Origin: Chondrus crispus
Taxonomy: Eukaryota; Rhodophyta; Florideophyceae; Gigartinales; Gigartinaceae
Assembly (NCBI RefSeq): GCF_000350225.1
Contig: NW_005178610.1
Location: 62,001-126,000, forward strand
Length of the DNA stretch: 64,000 nt
Direction of reading: 5' to 3'
In this document: piece after piece, positions 41,437 through 51,700 of the stretch
Layout of the letters: each line of letters starts with the position of its first letter
Position numbering within the stretch: position 1 is the stretch's first letter
Program-made: the position numbers and the translations under genes
The notes under the pieces: model-generated
What the model saw: only the letters and a program-made list of their open reading frames with translations
Database searches by the model: none
What the model was told of the DNA's origin: nothing

Positions 41437-43007
41437 CTACCGCACCGACAGCCTGTCGGGACCACCGCCCATCGACCCCTCCGCCCTCACACTCCATAGC
41501 TCCGTGCTGATAGACAACGACCTATCTCCGTCAGTTGCCCGCCGCCCGGTATCCTGTGACGAAATTGCAGCGGAGCTCGACGGCGCCTTTGTCGTCAGGG
41601 AGCTGCTCACCTGTGTAGTATCTGTCATGGTCCCCTCTGCGATGACGGAATCTATCTCCGGCGCGGACGCCGCGAAAGATCGATCGTCGTTTTCGTCGTA
41701 GCTGGATGCGTCCCCGCTATTACGTGGTTCCAGCTTTTCGAAAGAGCGAAGCTGAGTCTTCCGACTGCCCCGCAACGACGGTTCAGACCCCAGTCCGTCG
41801 CGACGGTCTTCTGTGAAGCGACGCGATCCAGACTCGAAGTTGAAAGCCATATCCTTTGGCTCGTCGTCGTCCGAGCTTGAAGATAGACTGTAGTTCTCCG
41901 AAAAGTAGTCGATTCCCATTGAGCCTTGTCGCGCCAAATCGTCATCACTTGTTGAATTCGCAGATCCGCCACGGCCAGAGATAACGCGTCCTATTCTGGT
42001 GTTCGACTATCCTTGGTGTTCGACCTGTTGGCAAGCGCGGCTAGTGTCAGAGCAGGACCGGACCCGACTCTGGCAGCTGAAGATGGCTGAGTACTTGACT
42101 CGCCTGCGCTCGCAGCCGTGCTAGCTGCAATAGCTTTTCGAGTCACGAGTCGTAGTCGAGGTATCGGTGGTTCCGCTTCTGTCGATCTATTGCTTGAAGT
42201 TTTTGTGAGAGCGCCGGCGGAGAACTTTCTTCGCAGCGCTTCTAATACTTTTGGTCGTTTTGTACTAGAAAGAGCTTGCAGAGCCGAAGAGTCAATGACA
42301 GTCTCCTCAGCGACGTGTTCGGACTCGGCATCGATCGACGCAAAGGCTGCCAGCAGCGTGTCGGCCTTGGCAAAATTGGTACCGCCATCGCCACCTCCGC
42401 CTCCCAAAAGGGAAGATAACGCATCTTGGCCACCGCATGAAGAGCTTCTCGACAAGAGTCTACTCGAGTTTGTCCTCGTCGACGGGACTGTGCCCAGTTG
42501 GCTATTCAGGCCATCTCGTGAACCACTTGCTTCCGACAAGTTTCGGAGCGAAGTCCGAATCTCCAACTTCTTCCAAGCTGCTTCCAAGTTAGCCTCATCT
42601 CTCGCGTTCTTGAACGCCACACTATCCAAGCTCGGTTGCACGCTCTTGTCGCCACCTTCGAGCACGGCGTCATAACAGTGTTGCTCGACGTTACTTTCCT
42701 TTCCCAGCGGCGACACATCAAAGGGAAGCCCAGTCTCCGAACATAGCCTCAAAATCGTCTCTGTGCACTTGCCTCACGTCACTGCGTCAACAACCGCCCG
42801 CAGCGCCGACCAAGGTGGCGAACGCATCGCAAGCAGGACGTCTGTATGCGGATCGCGGCTTGTGCGATGAGGAGCTTGGCGACGACGAGGCGCAATGTTG
42901 GCGACGGGTAGGCCACTAAGGTTACCTCGATTGGGAACTGTATCCCCCTTATTATACCCAAGGGTACAGAATGATGTCGGAAGGCCCCTCTGCAGATTCC
43001 AGATCAT
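41437..43007 (-). pseudogene. Ser-rich host gene, decaying
   Basis: Three minus-strand open pieces follow one another. 43007-42774 ends in SALRAVVDAVT, then a TGA, with the same frame continuing GKCTETILRLCSETGLPF. 42752-41991 is Ser/Ala/Gly-rich with long acidic and basic stretches. 41937-41437 (DYFSENYSLSSSSDDDEPKD) lies in another frame. A 10-bp direct repeat (41998-42007 and 42015-42024) makes a 17-bp duplication exactly where the frame changes; the reading before and after it agrees if one copy is discounted. The protein looks disordered, and no family is recognised. It is divergent from the nuclease-kinase gene, with 173 bp between them. Confidence 0.5.
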
Positions 43008-43180
43008 TGTCGATGAGCTGATCTCATCTCAAGATGATCTCGATATCTGATCAGATAAGATCATCTCACGACTTATCTAAATGAATCATAACGCGATTCG
43101 ATCACCCATGCCTCCAGTGCATCCGAGCTTAAGGTCCACTGCCTCCCCAACCCAGTCTTTCTTCATCACGCACCCCCGCC
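43008..43180. promoter_or_regulatory. Shared upstream region of two divergent genes
   Basis: Short GATC-containing inverted repeats cluster at about 43010-43075 (GATCTCATC, GATGATCTC, TGATCAG, GATCATCTC). Their position between divergent starts suggests a bidirectional promoter, but no TATA box is evident. Confidence 0.35.
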
Positions 43181-44926
43181 ATGCCGTCGTACCCTTATCC
43201 TCCCTCACCGTATTCCGCTGCATACTGGTCTCAATCTCAAGATCAAAATTACAGAATCAGTCTCCAGTTGCCCCCAACTCGCCCGCACGTTGTCTTCACC
43301 TATACGGGGCACACCAGTACGGACAACGTCTTCACTAACATCTTGCCAAACCGAACCTCTTTCGTCGCATGGGATTCTTTTGCCTCCGCTGTTCAACAAG
43401 CCAGGGATGACAATGCCGAACACAACACTAATTTGTCGTCTGAAGAATTGCTACAGGTGATGGTCGCATTCGTAGCCGCTCATAGAAACCTCACCAGGCA
43501 AGTGGAAATCACAGACGAGGCCTCTGTCTCCGGCCTCGTTTACGACGCCTATTGTTCCGTCGCAGAAATCCACGGACTTCTGGACAACGCGAATACAAGA
43601 CTTCGAACCGCCCATCGCGCACAGTTACCTTCCGCCTTGTTTCGTTTCGGCGGTTCCCCAACAATCGACTTCGTTTTCATGGTTTCGGACCTCCTCCTCG
43701 CTGATGTCCGGTCTCGCCATCGCCTCGTGGCCGTTGAATTCAAAAGAGCCAGATTCCCGCTCACTGCCAGGGGTGTGGTACCCAACACCCCCGCCCATCT
43801 AGCTCAGCTACATAACACAGACTACAAAAGTGGCGCACCGGCGTGGTACATCAGAATGATGTCACAGGCTCTTACATATGCGATGCACACCAAGAACGGA
43901 TGTGTTATCGTAACAAATCACAACCACGCCATGTTCATGAAGGTTGAACCCACACAGAACCACACCGATATATGGAAGCTCCAGGTGAAGGTTTCCAAAC
44001 TCTACAAATGCAACGCTCTGGCCAGCTCCTTCCACGCTGTTCTGGCCATTCTACGAAAGAGCATTGCGGCCGAAGATATATCCTCCTCCTTGAAAGACGC
44101 TTTCAGACAGTTGCAAGGTCAACGTCTCCCCGCTCGGCGTACTCGTAGTCAGACCAGATCTGCCACATTGCCCCGGAGAAGGTCCTTGAGGTCTGCGAGC
44201 CGTCGTTCTGGTTCTGGTTCTGCCTCTTCCACGGCGCCTCCTGTCCGTACAGTATATGACGCAACTCCTCAGCCTCAACATGTCGACTCTGCTGCTGAAA
44301 CCGTGCTCGCGTCGCTCTACCAGCCACAGCTCATTCGCGAACTGATGGAAAGTTCTGACAACATCATCACGGCTGACGGACACTCAGCTGTCTTGCGTAG
44401 CCGGTACAATGAGCTGGACGTAGCCGTGAAGTATTGGAACTGCGCCACGAGGCTTGGTCTACGGATGCTATTGAACGAGATTGACGTGTACGAGGAAGTG
44501 GTGTCGAAACACTCACACTTGCTGGGCACAGTGTTGCCTCGCCTCGTTGCTCTTTGGAAGCAGCCGCCGACAGACGCTGTGATTGTCTCAGAATACGTCG
44601 GGGAAGCTTTGACAAGGCGGACTGACAGTTCCGCAAAAACGGAACTACTCCTTGGAAGCAAAGTGTTGGATACTAATGACTGTCGCCTCCTTCAAGATGC
44701 CGCTTTCGAGGCGCTTGAAAAGCTTCACAGCACTGGGCTGCGGCATAGGGACGTGCACGAAAGGAACATCAGAGCAACGCGTGAGGTGGGTGAACGGGGT
44801 GATGTCATATGGAAGGTATGGTTCATTGACCTTGGCCTTGCTTCCCTTTCCGGAAACTTGGATGAAGCCGCACAAGATGAAGATGAGCTCTGGAGGGCCA
44901 CGTACTACAGTGGTCCCGCGCTATAA
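43181..44926 (+). CDS. PD-(D/E)XK nuclease fused to a minimal protein kinase, 581 aa
   Basis: The single open frame looks intact. Residues about 80-260 carry RecB-type nuclease signatures: Asp163 (TIDFVF), Glu186-x-Lys188 (VAVEFKRA) and Gln229-x3-Tyr233 (QALTY). A basic Ser/Arg linker spans about 312-350. Residues about 385-581 form a kinase with Lys417 (VAVKYW), Glu433, HRD 522-524 with Asn529, and Asp550-Leu-Gly. The kinase ends about 30 residues after DLG, so it lacks a normal C-lobe, as in Bud32/RIO-like minimal kinases. A restriction-enzyme-like nuclease joined to a kinase is the architecture described for Crinkler-type eukaryotic effectors; no secretion signal or Crinkler header is visible here, so a host regulatory or genome-defence role is equally possible. 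The start is the first ATG after the divergent promoter; an alternative lies upstream at 43081 in another frame. Confidence 0.75.
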   Translation: MPSYPYPPSPYSAAYWSQSQDQNYRISLQLPPTRPHVVFTYTGHTSTDNVFTNILPNRTSFVAWDSFASAVQQARDDNAEHNTNLSSEELLQVMVAFVAAHRNLTRQVEITDEASVSGLVYDAYCSVAEIHGLLDNANTRLRTAHRAQLPSALFRFGGSPTIDFVFMVSDLLLADVRSRHRLVAVEFKRARFPLTARGVVPNTPAHLAQLHNTDYKSGAPAWYIRMMSQALTYAMHTKNGCVIVTNHNHAMFMKVEPTQNHTDIWKLQVKVSKLYKCNALASSFHAVLAILRKSIAAEDISSSLKDAFRQLQGQRLPARRTRSQTRSATLPRRRSLRSASRRSGSGSASSTAPPVRTVYDATPQPQHVDSAAETVLASLYQPQLIRELMESSDNIITADGHSAVLRSRYNELDVAVKYWNCATRLGLRMLLNEIDVYEEVVSKHSHLLGTVLPRLVALWKQPPTDAVIVSEYVGEALTRRTDSSAKTELLLGSKVLDTNDCRLLQDAAFEALEKLHSTGLRHRDVHERNIRATREVGERGDVIWKVWFIDLGLASLSGNLDEAAQDEDELWRATYYSGPAL

Positions 44927-45992
44927 AAACCACCCCGTGCATTCGTCCTTGGAGTGTTTCTTATCAAGGCGTGTCTCTCAAAGCGCCGGCCAATCATATC
45001 TTCATTCTTTAATTTTTTCAAAAATGAAGAATGAATAGCGCTCGTACGCATTTTTGCTCCCAGATCTCATCCCTCGGACGAACCCCTGTGCCGCAGACCT
45101 CAGCGTGCCTCTTACCGAGGCGTGTTTAATAAAGATGGGTTTAATATCGCGGGACCACTGTGCTCGGGAAACGACGCGGAGTGACGAAAAGCTCGATCTC
45201 TGTAATGCACCGCTTTCCGATAACTACTGTAAGAACAAAACCTTGTTTTTGTCTCCTGCATAACTCCTTCGATGAAGCTGTCGACATCGACATCGACAGC
45301 TTCCTTAACTTTCCTTGCACATCCTTGTCTATCGTCCAGTGTGCTGCGCATGTAGCGCAAATAGACATGAAGCTGCCTTAGGGCTCAGTCAAACAAGCGG
45401 CAGAGAAATCTCACCAATTCACGGGCTTCACAAAGCGTAGCCCATTCTTGCCTGCGCGACTGTCCCGTCCTGATGGCCACAGTTGATCTTTTCTTTATCC
45501 ACGTCTCCCCGTTAACTCGTGATAGGCCAGTAGCTCCGCAGCAAAGCATTTAGGGACCGAGCGCACACAATGGCCCACAACTCTGCATTTTGGAGATGTT
45601 CACTTATCTTCAACCTCTTGTCACATGCTCTAGTCTTTTGTGGTCAGCCGATAAAAACCTTTTTTGAGGGTGTTGGAGTATTTGCTTTAGTCGTGTTCTT
45701 TGCAGGTAAATACCGCAATGTCATTACGAGACAAGTGCTTTCACTTCACATTTCATGATCAAACTCAAATCACAGGCTTGCAACGAAATTTCTTAGTTTT
45801 GTGTCATTTTTCAGGATTTCGCGAATGACCGGGCACAGATTCGGACCTTGTGAGAAGCTACCAACACTAAGAATAATATAATCTCCTCCGCAGAAGCTTT
45901 TTTACGTGTTCATATATGTACAATCACAGTAAAGAAGGCCCGACGCCGAACTGATACCTTTCAAAATACCGACTGCGGTAAGAGTAGTCATC
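44927..45992. other. Intergenic, no supported gene
   Basis: Short frames only. A small hairpin (GAAGCTGTCG...CGACAGCTTC) lies at about 45273-45302. A 62-codon frame at 45570-45758 with a hydrophobic stretch has no other support. Confidence 0.45.
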
Positions 45993-48226
45993 ATGGTATC
46001 GAAGTTTGACTCTGTGTCCTATTTCGCTTTTGTCTCAAGTTCATTCTCGGTAGTAAAAGTGGCCCCGCCTTCGATGATACCCCTAGTAGCAACCCATTTC
46101 AGTGCTTTAATGGAGTTAGATTCGAACTCAGAGAGATCTGGCTCTCAGAAATCTATGCGGTTTGATTCCACAGTTGCGTTCGATATCGCGAAAAAGGATC
46201 TGGAAGTGGTACGTTAAGAACGGCAAGCGATTCCATGCGTTCTCTATTCAACTTTTCATCACAAAGCAATACTGACGAGAACTGTTTGCATACGCAGGAG
46301 GCTTCCCCAAACTGTGACATCCCGGAAATCGTGGCAGCGATTGAGAATGAGACCAATGTCAATATTTCGCGGATGGCAGAGTTTTTGCGTTCTGGTTCTG
46401 AATCGCAACGCGCAGTTATTCTTTTCGAGCTTGAGCACATGCTCGATATTTGCTTCGAAGAGACTATAAAATGCTTGCTTCCTGTCCTTTGTGATAGAAT
46501 AGGTGACTAGTCCATCGAACTTCATATTTCCGCAGCCGAGGCTCTGGTCAATGTCATGCAAAAACCGATACCGAAGCGCATTTCAAAGCTTATATGCGAG
46601 GCAGCATTCCAAATCGTCACAAGATCAATGAGTAGTGACATCTTTGAAGCCTGGGGAGAGATAGTGTTCGTTGTCCTGCCGAATGTTCAGTGGGACGGCA
46701 ACTACGAAATTTCTTCTGTAATCGCTATTCTCGATGACATCACTTTGTCCTCAGACGAAATTTGCAGAAAGCTCGTTGCTCGGGTACTAGGTTTTCTTTC
46801 AGCATGTTTGAGTATGGCTGAAATTGAGTCTTACGTGCTCAATCGGGCCTTGCATCTAGCAGATGACTCTGATACTGACGTTTGTTGCAGAGTCATCGGC
46901 ATTCATTGGAGATGTGGTGGATATTGAAGTGGTCGAAAACAGTATTTGGCCAAAGCTTCTCTGCTTGCTCAGAGATCCTGACGCCAGAATACATGCCGCG
47001 ACGCTAAGAACGATAGTTCATATCTTAGAAGCACACAGAGACAATTGTGAAACATCCCCGCTATTCAAAACGCTGCTACCCCCTGTTTTCATAACAGAAT
47101 GCCGCTTTGCTCGTTGTGCAGCCGAAGAAGACCAAAGAGTAGTTGACGATGATACTTATCTGCTCTTGGAAATCTTTTCAGAGGTTTTCGGTCCTCTTTT
47201 GTTCGCGACACACCGCATCTTTGCAAATGAGAACGAGAAAGCGCATGCATTTGAGGCATTCCCCGCAATGTCAACATGCAACGGCCAATAGTTCGCAGAT
47301 ATTGCGCCTTCAACTTACCAGGCGTCGCAAGAAGTCTTCGGGAAGGCTATACATCTGAGATATAAGGGATTGTAGAGTTTTTGGCAAAGGATTCAGATCC
47401 TGAGACACGGTGGAATCTTGCGGCTGGAATCCACGAGACATGTCGAATTCTTATGGGAATCGGAACTGTCGATAACTTGTTTCAGACAGTGGTTTCCTTG
47501 CTCCAGGATAAGAATCCATTGGTCCGCATGAACACATTGGAGCACTTTCACGAGCTTTTGTCATCTTTGTCAGATGAAAATGATGTTTCGTCCATGAGGA
47601 AGCTGAGGCCAGTGTTTCAGAACCCGACATCGCTTTCAGAGGGAAAATGGAGGACGCAAGAATTACTTACCAAGCAACTTGAGAAAACCTCAAAGTTGGT
47701 ACCCCCTGATTGCTTACGAGAAGACGTGCTTCCATTGCTGAGTTCGATGGCGGAGGAAAGTACATACTTAGTCAGGAAAGCAGCCATGCCAGCTATAGCA
47801 ATAACTCTAGGTTGTCTTCCAAGTCCTGGTGCAAGAGAATTGGTAATGAAGGAATTCATTTCTGATTGGGCTGAAGGAGGAGTCTATTGGATGAGGACTG
47901 CATTCATTCAGGGGTCCGCATCGGCGGGACCTTTCAACGGCGTGGTCACGAGTGTATCATTTTCGGAGAGCGAGGACTCAGTTCTTGTGTCGGGAGAAAA
48001 GTTCTGTTCAGTCGTCTGTGCACTGCACTCATCTCGAAAACGCAAGCATGGGGACGATGCAAAAGTGACCGGCTTTGAACCGTACGCATTGAGGGTTGGT
48101 GACTCAACACTTGTTTCACGTGTGATTGGTGCATCCAGGATTGCGGTTGTACGCAGGCGTTGGGATCTGGTGCAATACTCTTCCTCCTTGCCGGATGCAA
48201 TTCCCAAGAAGCCGTTCGGAAGTTAA
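45993..48226 (+). pseudogene. HEAT-repeat phosphatase regulatory subunit-like gene (PP4R1/PP2A-A type), broken
   Basis: Exon 1 (45993-46208) joins exon 2 across a convincing 89-nt intron (GTACGT 46209 to ACGCAG 46297, branch-like TACTGAC). HEAT-type helices follow: FELEHMLDI, KLLCLLRDPDARIHAATLRTI, AKDSDPETRWNLAAGI, LLQDKNPLVRMNTLEHFHEL. These resemble scaffolds that bind PP4/PP2A catalytic subunits, and the pattern VRRYCAFNLPGVARSL supports PP4R1. The frame is interrupted by TAG at 46508-46510 (a 33-nt GT-AG mini-intron, 46503-46535, is an alternative reading), by a frame change near 46890-46910, by another near 47270-47290, and by TAA at 47363-47365. The last 281 codons are open to the stop at 48226. 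Confidence 0.6.
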
Positions 48227-48473
48227 GAATCATTTAAAGTGTTGTTAACAACATTAGGAACAAATGTTTTCGCCAAGTTGTTATATAGTACTCCTCTTAT
48301 TCTTCGTATCGTGTCATTTGACTCTGAAGAGTCGAAGCGGTTTCCAACGCACGGTTTCCACATTCAAAGTCCCTTCGCGTTTTTGGAACACTTGAGTGAT
48401 TGATACAGTATGTCATCTACCAATGTGCTGCAATCTGCAGGTTAAATTGCTCTACACCATCGTCTAAGGTACT

Positions 48474-48786
48474 TGTGGGGGAGATTTGGGGTACTGTACA
48501 GGGTACAGTACCCAGGAGTGGCCCCAGGACCAAAGCCTTCAAAAGATGATTTTATTGGTCTACGTGTACGCCAGGTGTACACGTGGACAATCTCCCTTTG
48601 AAGGGCGGCGGTCCTGGGAAGTGGAAGATGCTGGCGGCCCCTCTATAAGAGAAAGGGGCGCGCCGCGACACCCCGCGACAAGAGGGACAGAACATCAACA
48701 ACACCCAGACCGACCCCCCTCTTGAAATAAACATCTCGCTTTTCTCTCTCCCCTACGAGCGCAGCCCCCCTTTTTAGCTGTCAACA
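48474..48786 (+). repeat. 5' LTR of E5
   Basis: 313 bp, TGT...ACA. It contains a hairpin near its start (GGTACTGTAC...GTACAGTACC), a TATA box (CTCTATAAGAG, TATAA at 48644-48648) and an AATAAA signal at 48726-48731, so transcription start and polyadenylation can both be placed inside the LTR. Confidence 0.93.
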
Positions 48787-51700
48787 TGGTACTCTTGTGG
48801 AGGGGTGGCAAAGAAGACGGCTCCCTGTCACAGTTTGACGGGTCGAAGCCGGACGACGTTCACAAGTTCTTCTTCGTCTTCGAGAATGTTGCCACCTCTG
48901 GCAAGTCGGACGAAGAAAGGGCATCTGAACTCCTTCGCTACCTGGAGGGAGATGCATTCGACTTCCTTTATCAAGCCTTTGTCAAGAACGGAGATATCAG
49001 TGCAGATGGCTCCGACTACCAGAAGGTCAAGAAGGCCTTGGTCGAGCGGTTCGCCCCGGTTGAATCACCTGAAGATGTGATTTGGGATGCGATGGCCGCT
49101 CGCCTTTCTTTCGGGGATCTCAGTGGGTCCCTTCGAAACTCAGACCGTCTCTACGAGAAGGCGGGATTCAACGACGAAGCGAAGTTCGGACTGCTTCGCA
49201 ACGCCGTGATGGAACATCTCAAGTTGGCCCAGTTTGCCATCTATCGAGGTGCGAAGACCTACAAGGCCCTATTCGATGCAATCATGGACTTCTGGTCTGA
49301 TCGCTGCGCCTTTCAGGCGGCGGCGAACTCCTTGAGCAATTCGCGCTACCAGGGGTCAGAGAGCTCGCAAGTTATGTATGAGCCGAGAGGGCAAGGTGGG
49401 TCAAAAAGGGTCATGATGCGTTCAAAAGCTCCCTTATCTCCACTCGAGACGAAGGTTGACGCTTTAGCTGATCGACTAGCCGATATTTCCCTTATTATCA
49501 AGAAGAATCAGTCGAGGGATGACGCAACAGCATTCCGCCCCGCCCACGATCGTACTTGTTCTTATTGCAAACGACCGGGTCATGGCGCTAATAGATGCGA
49601 TGCGAATCCGCATAGGGACACGAAATGCCCTCGCTGCGGAAAATTTGGTCATTCAGAGACAAGCTGTTGGGCTAGAATTGGTCCACAGAGGGGAGGTAGC
49701 AGTGCCTACCCTCTTAAGAAGACCCAGACGGATATTGCCGTGTCGGGTACACAGACGGGCTCCGCAGAAAACCAGGTGAGTGTTGTGACGCACGACGAAC
49801 TCCCTGCTGATGAGAAGTTAGTGGCATCAGTCAACAGAAACGCCGATGGAGAGCCGGTGGCCAAGAAGCGAAAGGATGGTGGCGGCGAGCCAATCCCGTC
49901 CCTTCTCAACCCGCGTAATTACTGGACTCCGAACCACATGAGGAAACCTCCTAAGCCCGGCCGTCGAACAAGAAAGAAGAGGACAAGTAAGAAGAACGCC
50001 GTCCAAGAGCACTCGGGGAAGTACGACGTGGTTTCTTCCCTCGCGAACGACCCCTCTGGTTTGACGTTCGGTCAACTGATTCGAGGAGATGGCGACGAGG
50101 CTAAGAAAGAGATCCGTCGTTTGTTCAACAGTCGCCCTAGACGCCCCGTAGCTGCTTCGATCGGTACTTTGCCGAAACGTCTGAAAGTAGTTTCTGTACA
50201 AGTCTACGGGACACAAATGAGGGCGTTGTTAGACTCAGGAGCTATCCCTAATGTTATGAATGCGTCTGTGGCATCGAAGCTCTCTCTGTCTCCAAAGCCG
50301 ACCTCGACGAAGATTACGGTCGTCAATGGACAAAAGACAACCTGCTTAGGTTCCATCGAGGAAGTTCCTGTCACGTTCAATGGTGCTGTTACTTCACTCA
50401 ACTTCTTGGTTGTTGAAGGATCCCCAGTTGATATCTTAATCGGGTATCCAACTCTCGAAGAACTTCAAGCCTGCATCGATCTAGGTCACCAGTCTGTTAG
50501 AATGTTGATCGGAAACAAAACCGTGAAAATGAGTCTGGAGGTTGATCAAGTAAGTCCTATCGTCGCGGATTCGGAGACTGATAGTGAGGACTTCACTTCT
50601 GATGTCGAGTCATTCGCCTCAGAAAATTCGTCGGAAGAAGAGACCTATGTTGTCGCCATCCTCGGCGATGAACCTTTCGAGCTAGACTTAACTCTGGACG
50701 GAGCGACCGGAGAAGATGAGGAAGTAGAATCACCTGATTCGAATTTCATCAACAAGGCCGTGAAAATGCTTCGGGAAAAACTTGTGCATCTTGACAATGA
50801 AGCTCAAGCAGTCATCGAGACCTCCCTGATGGATAAGAGTATCGTTGCTACATCCCTTGACGACCTTCGGCCTGCTGAAGTCCCAATCAAGCACCATTTC
50901 GAGTTAGATGATACTAATCCGATCTATCACTCGGCGAGGAGAATGGCTCCCTTGCATAACGAAATCGTTCGGAAAGAGCTGGACAAAATGCTGGAAGCAG
51001 GAATCATCACGCCTTCCAGCGCCGCATGGTCCTTTCCGGTCGTCATCGTATCCAAAAAAGATGGGAATCCACGCTTCTGTGTTGATTACCGTTCTCTGAA
51101 CCAGAAGATGAAAGCAGACAGATGGCCTTTGCCGAAAATAGAAGAGATATTTGATGACTTGGAAGAAAGTGCGTACTTCTCTTCTCTGGATTTGTTCAGT
51201 GGTTACTGGCAAATTCGGGTGGCACGACAATGCAAAGAAATGACTACTTTCGTCTGTCGCTACGGGACGTATAAGTTCGAAGTCATGCCCTTTGGATTGA
51301 TGAATGCGCCTTCGACATTTCAGAGAATGATGGATACAATCTTTCGCGGAGTGCGGTTTGTGCGTGTGTACTTCGATGACGTTGTGGTGTTCTCTAAGAC
51401 TATAGAAGAACATCTTCGCCACCTGCAGCATGTATTTGATGTGCTTGACGAGGCTGGTCTTAAGCTTAAGCTGACAAAGTGTAGCTTCGCCCAGGCGAAA
51501 ATCAAGTTGCTCGGTCATGTTGTTGTCGACAAAGGCGGGATTGCCGTTGACCCGAGCAAGGTCGAAGTGATTCGGAATGCACCGATCCCGACCACTACGA
51601 CTGAACTTAGGAGCTTTCTGGGGTTAGCAGGCTACTACCGTCGTTTCATCTGCAAGTTTGCGGACATTGCTGCGGTACTCCATGCGGCTACATCCGGAAA

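Noticed and set aside
46503-46535. 33-nt GT-AG mini-intron in the HEAT-repeat gene
   Set aside because: The interval itself reads as good HEAT sequence (SIELHISAAEALV) apart from one TAG, so a nonsense codon is more likely; kept only as an alternative.
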